Source: Aurelia coerulea (taxonomy: Eukaryota > Cnidaria > Scyphozoa > Semaeostomeae > Ulmaridae). Taken from it: DNA of 64,000 nt. The translations under genes were made by a program, and so were the position numbers. The notes below the pieces were generated by a model that worked only from the letters and a program-made list of their open reading frames with translations, was not told the origin of the DNA and made no database searches. Below are positions 1 to 10,026 of this stretch, piece after piece. The stretch is taken from NCBI GenBank assembly GCA_039566865.1, contig CM076943.1:20556501-20620500 (forward strand), written 5' to 3'. Positions within the stretch are counted from its first letter, which is position 1; every line of letters starts with the position of its first letter.

Positions 1-611
1 CCCTTTAGACCCCCGTAGAGTGGTTCCGTATTCACCAATCAAATTGCTAAAATTTAGTTTCCAACCAATAAGGAGGCGCTATTTAGACAGTTTTTGTTGT
101 TGCATACAAAAAACGGTTGATACGACTTATAGAGTTCTCGTTGCTGGATCTATTTTGTTTCTACAGAGGAAGATTACTGCTTGAAAGGTATACATTTTGC
201 GATTAGTAGGTCAGGAAAACATCATTCTTTGTACTAAAAGTTTGCTTTTCAATAGTTAAGCTCTTTAAATCAGACTTTGAAGCGTTTTTGTTGAGTGTAC
301 GAGAACCCCCGCTAGTTTAGGCCATTTTCACTTTAAGAGTAATATTATGAGTCCCTATTGACCAAGTGATATCATCAGATCAACGAACGCAGGGAAACAA
401 GGGACGATAAGTCATAAGTCTACGCTGAAATTCGCACATTCGTGAAATTGAAAATCTTGACTTTCCTACATAATAAGGTCCAAGTTTCAGGCAGTGTAAA
501 ACTTGAGAGAGCGTAGGAGAAAAGTGCATGGGGAAATTATTTCATTTAAATGCGATCAGCTTGCTAAAAGGTTCCGACAGACCAGTTTGGCAATCTTAGC
601 CGTCAAGTGAT
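1..611. other. Non-coding DNA, nothing recognised
   Basis: AT-rich sequence without a supported reading frame, repeat family or RNA gene that I could identify. Confidence 0.5.
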
Positions 612-1310
612 AGCATCGGTTCCAAATCTTTAGAATTGTCCATGTAAAATTCTACCACCTATTTCTTTTAACCAAATGCAGAGACGTAGGGACCGGGGGG
701 GGCATTGGGGGCACGTGCCCCCCCAACATTTTGCAATAAACAAAGAAGTGCCCTTTGTATTTTCAGGAAATGCCCCTTTAGCTTAAGATAAAAGTGCCCT
801 TGAAGTGTCGTGCCCCTCCAAGTTTCAGATGCTTCCTACGTCCCTGACCAAATGACCTGAAGAAATTTTAACTACTTTTCTCAAACTTCTACCGCGGAAT
901 TTTCAGAAATTTTCAAAATTTTTCGAAATTACAGCATATTTCATATTTGATTTTTCAACTCATTTGAGGAGGATATGACGTAATTCAATTTCTAAATCAT
1001 TATCCAGAAGAGTGAAAGACGTGTGCTTGATACCATATTGTAGACATTCATAAACTATATGGTTTTCTTGAAAATTGTTCTATGTTTTACTCAAAAAGTT
1101 TAGAAATTAAGAATGTTTTAACTGTTCAAAACTCTTCTTGAATTCTTAAAAAAGGAGAAAATCCTCAATGCTGAAAATATTGAAGATTTCCGACAAGTAC
1201 CACAGTAGAGTTATAGCAAAGTAGCTAAAGTTCCTTTCAAATCATTCAGTTCAAAGAAATAGGTCACGTAATTTTACATCGAAATCTTTTAAAGATCCAG
1301 AACCTAGGCT
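612..1310. mobile_element. Y1: Mutator-like non-autonomous element with 9-bp target duplication
   Basis: It begins AGCATCGGTTCC and ends with the inverted GGATC-type end ...AACCTAGGCT, with long imperfect inverted arms. It is flanked by exact 9-bp repeats tcaagtgat at 603-611 and 1311-1319. Related copies (Y) lie at 12711, 33812, 40707, 50766 and 54146. No coding capacity. A hAT-type element is inserted inside it. Confidence 0.8.
679..846. mobile_element. hAT-type MITE nested in Y1
   Basis: Inverted ends CAGAGACGTAGG and CCTACGTCCCTG enclose C/G-rich runs. Exact 8-bp duplications accaaatg lie at 671-678 and 847-854. The 8-bp duplication and CAGxG ends are the hAT superfamily pattern. Related copies are at 5943 (partial), 6961 and 8414. 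Confidence 0.88.
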
Positions 1311-1319
1311 TCAAGTGAT

Positions 1320-2095
1320 CTCAGTGAGGAAGGTGGTTACAGTAGATCATAACTCTCAACACACAAAACCTAGGATCGAAAGGTCTATTTTTGTTACCTG
1401 AGGTAATAAAAACCAGTCTTCCTTTCGGTAAAACTGCCTACAGCTAATGGGTTTTGAAAATGGAATTTATTTCTGGGATTTTAGCAAATCTTTCCTTCTT
1501 GAACCATTTGAAAGCCACCTAGGAAACCGCTAGTAAGACAATGTATTTTAAGCAGTCTTGATCATTGAATCGGTTTTTCTTTATGGAATACAAGTGCAAA
1601 ATATTTCAGGGTTACGTTACGCTGCTGTGGTCACTATCATCTTTTTTTTTTTTTTTTTTTTTTTTTTTTCTATAAATTCAATGTTAAAAATTTACAATTT
1701 ACGAATTACCTAAGATTACAAACAAGCTACCATACAATACTACAGAAACGATACCAAGGGGAGCAAAAGATCATGACTACCCCAGGGCTTTAAAGAAGGC
1801 GTAAAGAATTACTCGAAGTATCAAGTGAAACAAAAAGAGCTTCATTTGGCCTAATTGGATAATTATCGAATTCTGGTCGCAAATGTTTCAACTAGGATCC
1901 GCCAATGTCGCTACTGGGATCCGCAAATGTTTCTACTACTGGGATCAATCATCAATTAGGCACTATCATCTCTCAGTTTCATTCGTTCACTCAGATTCAG
2001 ACAATGAATCTTGTGGCACCCTTGTCAATTTTGAGACTAGTTTTTTAGACTTCGAAGGAAGGAAGAATTTGAAGGAAAAATGAAATTCTACCGTA
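1320..2095. other. Non-coding DNA with a 29-bp poly-T and inverted-repeat arm
   Basis: A run of T spans 1641-1669. From about 1902 to 1955 a segment built on actgggatc units has an inverted partner at 2257-2305, so an older inverted-repeat element may overlap the next one. No gene recognised. Confidence 0.45.
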
Positions 2096-2558
2096 GTGTC
2101 GCGGACATGCGGACCAAACGAGAACAATAGTCCGTGGTTTTCTCATCCGGGTTTTAGACTTTTCACACTGGTAAAAGTCTAAAATGCGGACAAGAAAACC
2201 ACGGACCACTCAAATATAGCGAATTTGTTATTGAACATTTTTGTAATCACCTTGCATACAGTAATTAATGATTGATCCCAGTAGAAATATTTGCAGATCC
2301 CAGTGTTTCCGTCTTTGTAATAAAACTAGTAACAAATGGAAGAAGGAAATGGTGCAATACGAGAGAAATGATGCAAAGAGACAATGTTTACTTCGGAGAA
2401 AAACAGGTAACGAACGTTCAAATTCGTTACATTTGAATGGTCCGCGGTCTTCTAAAATCCTTGTCCGCGTTTTAGATTTTACCGGTGTTAAAGTCTAAAA
2501 CGCGGACGAGAAAACCGCGGACTATTGTTCTCGCTTGGTCCGCGTGTCCGCGTCGTCC
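2096..2558. mobile_element. Inverted-repeat element made of two nested hairpins
   Basis: The outer arms (gcggacatgcggaccaaac at about 2100 and its inverse near 2555) pair over about 44 bp. Inside each half is another palindrome, 2130-2206 and 2440-2522, built from GTCCGcGGTTTTCT and its complement. No TSD was identified. Probably a non-autonomous DNA transposon. Confidence 0.65.
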
Positions 2559-2583
2559 GCGTTGTCCGTGGTTTAGACCTGGC

Positions 2584-3926
2584 CGATTTGGCTGGGCCCA
2601 GCGGTGAGAATTTAACTTCAATCACTGGTTAATAATCAGTTTCAAAATGTTCCTTGATAGTTAACTTGAACATAGATACCTCATTTGCTGAAATTGGTGC
2701 TTTGAATGTTGAAATATTAATTTTGAAAGTTCAAATTTGTGGTCACCTCCAAACCAGAGCTTTGGCCTTTCTTTTGGTCTTTCTTTTGGCCTTTCTTTTG
2801 GTCTTTCTTTTGGCCTTTCTTTTGGTCTTTCTTTTGGCCTTTCTTTTGTTCTTTCTTTTGGCCTTTCTTTTGGTCTTTCTTTTGGTCTTTCTTTTGGTCT
2901 TTCTTTTGGCCTTTCTTTTGGCCTGTCTTTTGGCCTTTCTTTTGGCTTTTCTTTTGGCTTTTCTTTTGGCCTTTCTTTTGGCTTTTCTTTTGGCTTTTCT
3001 TTTGGCCTTTCTTTTGGCTTTTCTTTTGGTCTTTCTTTTGGCCTTTCTTTTGGCCTTTCTTTTGGCCTTTCTTTTGGCCTTTCTTTTGGCTTTTCTTTTG
3101 GCTTTTCTTTTGGCCTTTCTTTTGGCATTTCTTTTGGCCTTTCTTTTGGCTTTTCTTTTGGCCTTTCTTTTGGCTTTTCTTTTGGCCTTTCTTTTGGCCT
3201 TTCTTTTGGCCTTTCTTTTGGCCTTTCTTTTGGCCTTTCTTTTGGTCTTTCTTTTGGCCTTTCTTTTGGCCTTTCTTTTGGCCTTTCTTTTGGTCTTTCT
3301 TTTGGCCTTTCTTTTGGCTTTTCTTTTGGCCTTTCTTTTGGCCTTTCTTTTGGCCTTTCTTTTGGCCTTTCTTTTGGCCTTTCTTTTGGTCTTTCTTTTG
3401 GCCTTTCTTTTGGTCTTTCTTTTGGCCTTTTTTTTGGCCTTTCTTTTGGCCTTTCTTTTGGCCTTTCTTTTGGCCTTTCTTTTGGCCTTTGTTTTGGCCT
3501 TTCTTTTGGCCTTTCTTTTGGCCTTTCTTTTGGCCTTTCTTTTGGCCTTTCTTTTGGCCTTTCTTTTGGTCTTTCTTTTGGCCTCATTTTTGAAACACAG
3601 CAAAGCGAATATATCAACAATAGCCTTGATAAGATTTAAACGCAAATGGCTTAGATATTGTGTGATATTCCGTTTGCTATTTTTCATTTTCTATGATTTT
3701 TGTTTTGAATTTCAATGTGCTTCAGGAATTTGCTTAGGCCAAAAGACCAAAGCTCTGGTTTGTAGGTGGTCTCAAATTTGAACTTTGAACACCAATATTT
3801 GGACATTCCACGCACCAATATCAGCAAACACGATATCTATGTTCGAGTTAACAACTGAGGAATAGTTTGAAACCGATTAGCCATTGATTAAAGCTAAATT
3901 CTCATCGCTGGACACAACCAAATCTG
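2584..3926. mobile_element. Foldback element: ~180-bp inverted arms around a minisatellite
   Basis: The left arm 2584-2760 and right arm ~3736-3926 are inverted copies with scattered mismatches, for example cagcggtgagaattt against aaattctcatcgctg, and the gagctttgg end against ccaaagctc. The arms enclose a 12-bp tandem array and about 150 bp of other DNA. This is the layout of foldback (FB-like) elements. No transposase was seen. Confidence 0.8.
2761..3585. repeat. 12-bp minisatellite, about 69 units
   Basis: The unit is ctttcttttggc with common variants ending ggt or starting tttt. The unit length is a multiple of three and stop-free in several frames, which creates long artefactual reading frames (RPKE, KRKA, FGLS, FWPF and AFLL repeats) on both strands. 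Confidence 0.95.
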
Positions 3927-4057
3927 TCCCATACTTTTTTCTGGGACACCCGGTAGATCTGCCTTTAGCTAATTTGGTAGCTCTCTCTGCGCAGCCAGAA
4001 GCTTTCAACTTTTGTCAGTTTCAAAATCTCATATCTTCGAACGCAACTGGAGCAGCA

Positions 4058-4663
4058 TACCGGGTGCGCCAAAATAAACTATGCACGTTTGGCAGGCCAC
4101 AATAAATTGTACACTAAACCGATTTTGAAGATTTATGATTTAATCGTTAGCAGAATACCTGAATTAGATACTGGGATTTTTGCAAATTTTTTCATGTTCA
4201 GTTTTTAGAGCTAAAAGCGCATTTCCTAAAAATTCAGTTTTCGAAAACACTGAAAACGATCAAAAAACATCGATCAAGTTTTCTAAAGAATCAACATGAA
4301 TAGACAAAGAAAGAAATGGTTCGTGGTGATTTGCGATTTAGAAATCGACCAATTGTAATCTGCTATACAAGAGTTGGTACTAAGCCCCCAAATCCCCCTG
4401 AAAATGTTTCTCTTTTTTCATTCATGTTAAATCTTTTAAACTGTGATCGACGGTTTTTTATCGTTTTCAATGTTTTCGAAAAAGAGCATTTAAAGAAACT
4501 CGCTTCCAGCTCTTAAATACTGAAAACAAAATTTTGTCAAAAAGTCTTAGAATCTAATTCAGGCTTTCTGCTAAAGATCAAGTCATAAATCTTCAAAATT
4601 GGTCCAGTGTACGATCTATTGTGGCCTGCCAAACATGCATAGTTTATTCTGGCGCACCCGATA
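4058..4663. mobile_element. X1: TA-flanked palindromic MITE (606 bp)
   Basis: Ends are TACCGGGTGCGCC and GGCGCACCCGATA. Arms are inverted over most of the length (aaactatgcacg...; acactgaaaacgatc). Copy X2 at 12855 has exactly the same length, and a half copy lies at 37732. A TA target and such ends suggest a Tc1/mariner-type parent. Confidence 0.85.
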
Positions 4664-5117
4664 GATAATAGAGGGATTATTCTAGTAACTATGGTACCAG
4701 CGAACCTCTGAAAACATTTCAAATGAATTTAAATGAGAAACACGATGAAAGAATCGAGTTTCATCTCTTGGTGCTCTTGAACCTGTCATCAGCCAAATGT
4801 TGCAGATAGTTCTTTGCGTTCTTTAGTTTATTTTTATTTTTTGTAGCTTTCTACAGACGATACAGAGGTCTTCTAAAGGAGGGTCAGACTTCCCTTGCTC
4901 CCCAGTTAGTTTTCTCTTTGTTCCCTTGTTTCCCTGTAAGAAAAATCACAAAAACTGATCAATTTTATGCCAAAAAATTAGATTTTTCACACATTTGTTC
5001 CCCTGTTTCCAGGCTATTTTCACCAATTCTCCCTTGTTCCTAGCTAATCCACTGTTCCCTAACAGTAAAACCCCTGCGAGGGCCTTGATACCGACGATGC
5101 GATATCATTTCAGCAAA
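4664..5117. other. Non-coding DNA, nothing recognised
   Basis: No supported frame, RNA gene or known repeat. A short C/T-rich stretch with ttcccttgttt motifs is present. Confidence 0.5.
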
Positions 5118-5127
5118 GAACATTGAT

Positions 5128-5176
5128 ACCCTGGGTGCCAGACTCTCTAAAAGTTAGAGAGTCTGGTACCCAGGGT
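5128..5176. mobile_element. 49-bp hairpin insertion with 11-bp target duplication
   Basis: ACCCTGGG...CCAGACTCTCTAA, a 3-nt AAG loop, then the complementary arm ending CCCAGGGT: essentially the whole element is one stem. It is flanked by identical agaacattgat at 5117-5127 and 5177-5187. It carries no coding capacity and must be moved by other enzymes. Confidence 0.8.
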
Positions 5177-5187
5177 AGAACATTGAT

Positions 5188-6658
5188 GACGTATCTTTTT
5201 CGAAGCTAAATTGTCGGGAACTGTTATCAATTTAGCTCTTGTGAAAATGGATTTCAAATAGGACAAGAAGAGAAGAAAACGGCGGTTCAGTGTATTCAAA
5301 ATTTCATAGAAGACCGTCATATTTTTCGCAGGAAACTGCAGGAAAGCTGTGCTGTATTTGCCGAAGGAAATTCGGTCAATATGATTTGCCTGTGATAGAA
5401 TCCTATTAAATTTGCAGGAAACTCGTTTTGTAAGCAACTCTTGTTCTTAACTGGGGACGGAATAACTGTCGCATGTTTTTGTCAAGCACTATATTTGTTT
5501 GTTTGGCGGCCTTGTGACTACTTTCTATAATTCTAAACGTTAGCAAGCATATGCTAAGATATGTTATCTTCAACAAAGACTCCAAGAAATTCAAACAACT
5601 TGCAAAGTTTATTTACCAAAACGGCAAGCTCACGGGAGGCAGAATTTAGCCGAATGACAGTTCACATATCGGTGGAAATGACGAAACAGACAACGAGAAG
5701 TGACCCGGGGGTCCAAGGTCGTATTCTAAATCTGAATTGACAGCAGCTTTCGCTGGTCAGCAGCTTTCGCTGGTCAGCAATTATTCCCGCAAACTGTTTG
5801 TTACCTCCGATGCGGAATATAAGATAGCCACAAAGAATTATGTGTTCCTCCTCCATTGATTCTATAACTATGACGTGTGCCTGTAAAAACGCTGGGTTGC
5901 AAAAGTCCCAGACAAAACAGTTACCTAAACAAATTTGGCATGTTCGCTAACGAAAGGTGCCCTCTTTATTTCAAGAAGTACCCCTCTTGCCTAATCAAAA
6001 AATGCCCATGAATTGTTGTGCCCCCCCCCCCAAGTTGAAGATGCTGTCTACGGCAATAAGCAGGAGCAAGTCTTTTCCGGTATTTCGTAGAGTTGGCATT
6101 TCTGACTAAGCAAAATGATTGTGTTCGTCATGTGTTAGCGCAAGAAACCATTCTCTACTGCAAATTCTCTGCAGCCTAACATTCCATTGAGTCACTTCGC
6201 ATTTGTTGGGAAACGGAAACCGACCCTTCCGGTTGTTTCCTTGAGGCAAGTTTTCAGTAAGACGCGCGGAGTTGTCCTATAAAGATGCGTGTATTCGCAA
6301 AAATAGATTTTTGGGTAGCCAAGTTTCTGGTTCCTACCTTTGAATTCAATTTGTTGACAAACAGGATTTGAATTTTATCCTGTTATTTCGCGGAATCTTT
6401 TTCTTGTTTGTTAGTAAGACGGATTTTTCTTTGGTACCACAAAATAGCAAGAAATCTATAGATGTACCGTCCTCTGTTTGCTACCTTGGGCCCGGTTCAG
6501 ACGGCGTATTTTTCATGTACCGAATATAACTTCTTGAATTAACTGCAAGAAAAGTATGGAATCAAATAGCTACCGCAGTTATTATTAACGTCGACCCAAA
6601 TAAAAAAATTCGGCCACTCCAGTCGTTGTTTTCGAAAAAAACGTTGTTTTCTAAAGAA
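5188..6658. other. Non-coding DNA with a degraded hAT MITE
   Basis: At about 5943-6056 lies a truncated relative of the CAGAGACGTAGG family (gtgccctctttattt ... aagttgaagatgctgtctacgg). A 20-bp unit (ttcgctggtcagcagc) is duplicated near 5745-5780. No gene recognised. Confidence 0.5.
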
Positions 6659-6949
6659 CCGATTTTTCTTTGAAAGCGCTTTTTCTGCAGCCCATTCGTT
6701 TAATTCGATGAGCGTAGGGGATGCACAACGTTTCAAATTTTAAATTAGAAACCTTTCTGACTAAAGGCCTAACCCCGGGACCTAACTTACGAATAAAGAA
6801 AAGTACTGAGTAATTTTAGCTGTAGTTACCATTCACTTTTGATTGAGGTGGGGAGGCACTACAAGTGCAACCCTAAACGTTCTGCTTCCCCTAAACTCAT
6901 CGAAGTTAACGAATGGGCTGCAGCAAAAGCTCTTGCAAAGAGAAATCTA
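6659..6949. repeat. Inverted 75-bp repeat that reads as related peptides on opposite strands
   Basis: The arms at about 6659-6733 (read on -) and 6875-6949 (read on +) are ~80% identical. They translate as KRCASPTLIELNEWAAEKAL and KRSASPKLIEVNEWAAAKAL, with several differences in third positions. The + reading continues both ways without a stop for some distance (about EVGRHYKCNP upstream). I do not recognise the peptide. It may be a relict exon pair or chance within an inverted repeat. Confidence 0.45.
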
Positions 6950-6960
6950 TCCCTCCCGCC

Positions 6961-7129
6961 CAGAGACGTAGGAAGCATCTCAAACTTGGAGGGGCACGAC
7001 ACTTAAAGGGCTCTTTTTTCATTAAGCTAAAGGGGCACTTACTGAAAATGAAAAGGGCACTTCTTTGTTTATTCCAAAATCTTGGGGGGCACGTGCCCCC
7101 AGTGCCCCCCCCCGGTTCCTACGTCTCTG
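6961..7129. mobile_element. hAT-type MITE, copy B, exact 8-bp target duplication
   Basis: Ends CAGAGACGTAGG and CCGGTTCCTACGTCTCTG. Flanked by ctcccgcc at 6953-6960 and 7130-7137. About 169 bp, same family as 679-846 but in the opposite orientation. It interrupts the coding-like repeat described at 6875. Confidence 0.9.
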
Positions 7130-8413
7130 CTCCCGCCGCTCTTTTTACGGGGAAGTGTCGGTTGCTTACCTTCAAGAGGCGTTCGTTTCGTTATAAGAAA
7201 ATTAAGTAAGTCTGCAATGATTGACCCCACTGATGCAAGTTTTCCACAGTTCTCCCTTTGATTCTTTCCTTTTTTTTGTATTATCTGTATAATCTCTCTT
7301 CTGCAAATTTCTGAAGTGAAATTTGTTGTTGATAGTTTCAGGTATATTTCTCGGAATCGGTTTGTTCGTTTGCATTTAAGGCGGATTAATCTTGAAGACA
7401 ACAATACCAGGAATCATATGATTCCTCTTCTCCTACTGATGCTCTAAAGATATGTTTTGTTAGCTTACTTGAATGGGCTTCATTCATTGCACAGTGAAGA
7501 CAGCCTATCTGCTGGTTCTACTGCAAACAGGAATCATTTCACTTACTTGCGATTATCAGTTTCATAGTTTGCGCATAACAATAAGTCGGATTTGTCAAAG
7601 AAGATGCAAAAGAATCCGGAAGATATATCTTTGGAAATATTGATTTTTCGTGAATCTGTTTTGAATTATGTTTTTCGGAATGCTACTATACATGCATTTC
7701 TCATATTTTTAAATGTGTGGTTCAGTTCATTAGAGGTTTGGAAAGTCTGAAAAAGCACCCTGTCCCGGGGTAAAATTCTCGAAAACGATACCCTGTCCCG
7801 GAGTAAAATTCTAAAGACAATACCCTTCTGAGTTTCTTCATACAAAATTGCAGGCTGCTTCAGAAATTTTACAGAAATCCATCGGAAAATGCAGGGATTT
7901 TGCCATACAAAGGATTTAAATGACACTCGCGGAGTGCAAATGGCTTACAGCTACGTTACGGAGTAAATTATAGAAAATATGGACCCTGTCATGGAGCCGA
8001 CTACAAAGTGATACCCATCCTGGAGTAGGAATCCTGAAAATGATACCCTGTTCAGCGGCACGAGTGCCCCCCCCCCCCCACCAGGGGATGGATTGAGCCT
8101 CGACTTTCGCTCACATTGAAGTGAATTGATGCTGTTGTTGTTGTTCCAGTGAGGTTCTAGTTATAGCGTGCATCAGTCTATCAATAACAATAACTGCGAA
8201 TGTGTAATTTGGCTACTTTTTAGATAAGATCGTTTTTGCGCCATATTCTGAAGTTTTTTGCGTTCAAAATGGTAGCGTTTAATTTTTTAACCAAGTGAGC
8301 CTGATCTCAGGCTATCAAAATGGCGGCAGTTTCAGTAAGTCAAGGAGAAAATACATCTGTTTTGAGCAGTTATTTAGTTGTGCCAACCAACATAAGGAAT
8401 TGCTTATTGCACC
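7130..8413. other. Non-coding DNA with a degenerate C-rich repeat
   Basis: From about 7740 to 8085 short phrases such as taccctgtcccgg and gataccctg recur, like the ends of the U family seen in the introns, but too decayed for boundaries. No gene recognised. Confidence 0.4.
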
Positions 8414-8578
8414 CAGACCGCAGGAAGCATCTTACACTTGGGGGCACGACACTTCAAAATGTTCTTATTAAGCTAAAGGGGCACTTTCTGAGAACAAAAT
8501 CATTTTTTCGTCATGACAGCAAATCTTGGGGCCACATGCCTCCGGTTGTGCTCCTCTCCCCCGGCTGTAACGCCTCTG
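8414..8578. mobile_element. hAT-type MITE, copy C, degraded
   Basis: Starts CAGACCGCAGGAAGCATC and ends GTAACGCCTCTG, colinear with copy B. The flanks attgcacc and atcgcatc could be an 8-bp duplication with two substitutions. Older than copies A and B. Confidence 0.65.
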
Positions 8579-9779
8579 ATCGCATCAAAGAACAATAGAA
8601 ACATAACGAAATATTTCTGAACTGTCGCAACCGACCCCAAACATTGTACACATTCTGCTACTGTCCAGATTCCGTTTTTTACATTCGCTTCAGAACTCTT
8701 TCTCACGTGGAGTTGTCTTTATTTCCCATCGTCGTATCCTTGTTGGTAAAGCTGGAAATCGCATTCAAGCCCAGTTTTGTCGTTGGATTCGTTTCTAAAT
8801 GATTTGCTGGGAAACATTAGCTAATCTATGTTTCCCATCCTATCACCTACCAAACTGTTTCTTGGGAATAACTGGTGTGCAATTCTTTTCAAGTTAGTTG
8901 GAACTAACACCCTTTGCTTCTTAGAGAGCTGAGAAGAATCATTTCCTCCTGTGATGAGTTATCCTGTTTTCACAGACCTGCCTCTCTTGGCTGCATTCCC
9001 CAGTGGAGAACTATAGGTAATTTCAGGATTGTGCCATATATGTATACGGGAAAAACTTGAAAAAGCATGCCTATAAATGCGCAAGATGCCTTGAAAAGTA
9101 CCCTTAAAATGACGCAACCATTTATTATGCTATGCGCAATCAGACAGATGCTCAATTGAAGAGTTCATGAGGTTGCCAAAGGTGTAAACCTGGATGTAAA
9201 ACGTGATGTTTGATTTGGTAACTAGAGTACTACATGCCCCGTGCATATAAAAACATTTGTAAAAGGACCAATCTTCCTTGTGCGTGACTCCTACTTACCC
9301 CCAGTCGTTTGCGTGGTTACGCCCAGAAGAAACGCATTACTGCTTCTCGGGGCGATGCCTAGAGTGAGCCCATGAAGCGAAAGTGTCAGTGTAAGGTTTG
9401 ATGGAACAAAACATACTTTGCTTATTGCATTAAAATATGGATGCAGGGACCACCAAAAGATATTATGCGAAGGTTGCTAATTTCAAACTTGGGTCAATTC
9501 GTTTGGATACAAGTGTCAGATGCTCTTTAGCTGTTCTTTTCAATCTCATAAAACTAATGCTCTTCCTTTACAATCATACTTTAGGCATGTGTAAAACCAT
9601 CACGAATTTCGTGCTATTAGTAATTCACCACTAATGGGCTCTGTCGACCGCCATCTTAAAAGGATTACTTTAAATGCTTTGTAGAATCATTAAGGCCAGG
9701 CTTTAAATTCGACATTTTTGTCCTGACGTGACAAAGCTGTGTCAAAGAAGAGGAGGCTGTCTAACAAAATAGGCCTATC
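8579..9779. other. Non-coding DNA, nothing recognised
   Basis: No supported gene, RNA gene or repeat family. Confidence 0.45.
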
Positions 9780-10026
9780 GCACTTAACTTATGAAACATT
9801 CAAAAAAAGAATCAGCAATACCAACAGCGAATGCTGATTCTCTCTTTCATGCATTACTTTTAATTTGCTTATTAGATTGTTTTGTAAATAAGATTATTTA
9901 ATTTTGTATGCTTTTCTTTTAATTTAGTTATTGTATGTATTTGCACGGCCCACTGTAAATCAGTCCTTTGACTGACGTGGCTACCGTGCCTAAAGAAGTT
10001 AAAATCAAATCAAATCAAATCAAATC
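9780..10026 (+). mobile_element. Probable LINE 3' end with (AATCA)n tail
   Basis: A T-rich stretch is followed by gcacggcccactgtaaatc..., ttgactgacgtggctaccg and then aaaatcaaatcaaatcaaatcaaatc. Non-LTR retrotransposons of the CR1/L2 kind often end in such short A-rich repeats. No protein part is visible, so this is tentative. Confidence 0.45.

Noticed and set aside
2654..3781. Long frames of AFLL, RPKE, KRKA, FGLS and FWPF repeats on both strands
   Set aside because: All come from one 12-bp minisatellite read in different frames; no non-repeat domain, start context or splice evidence supports a protein.
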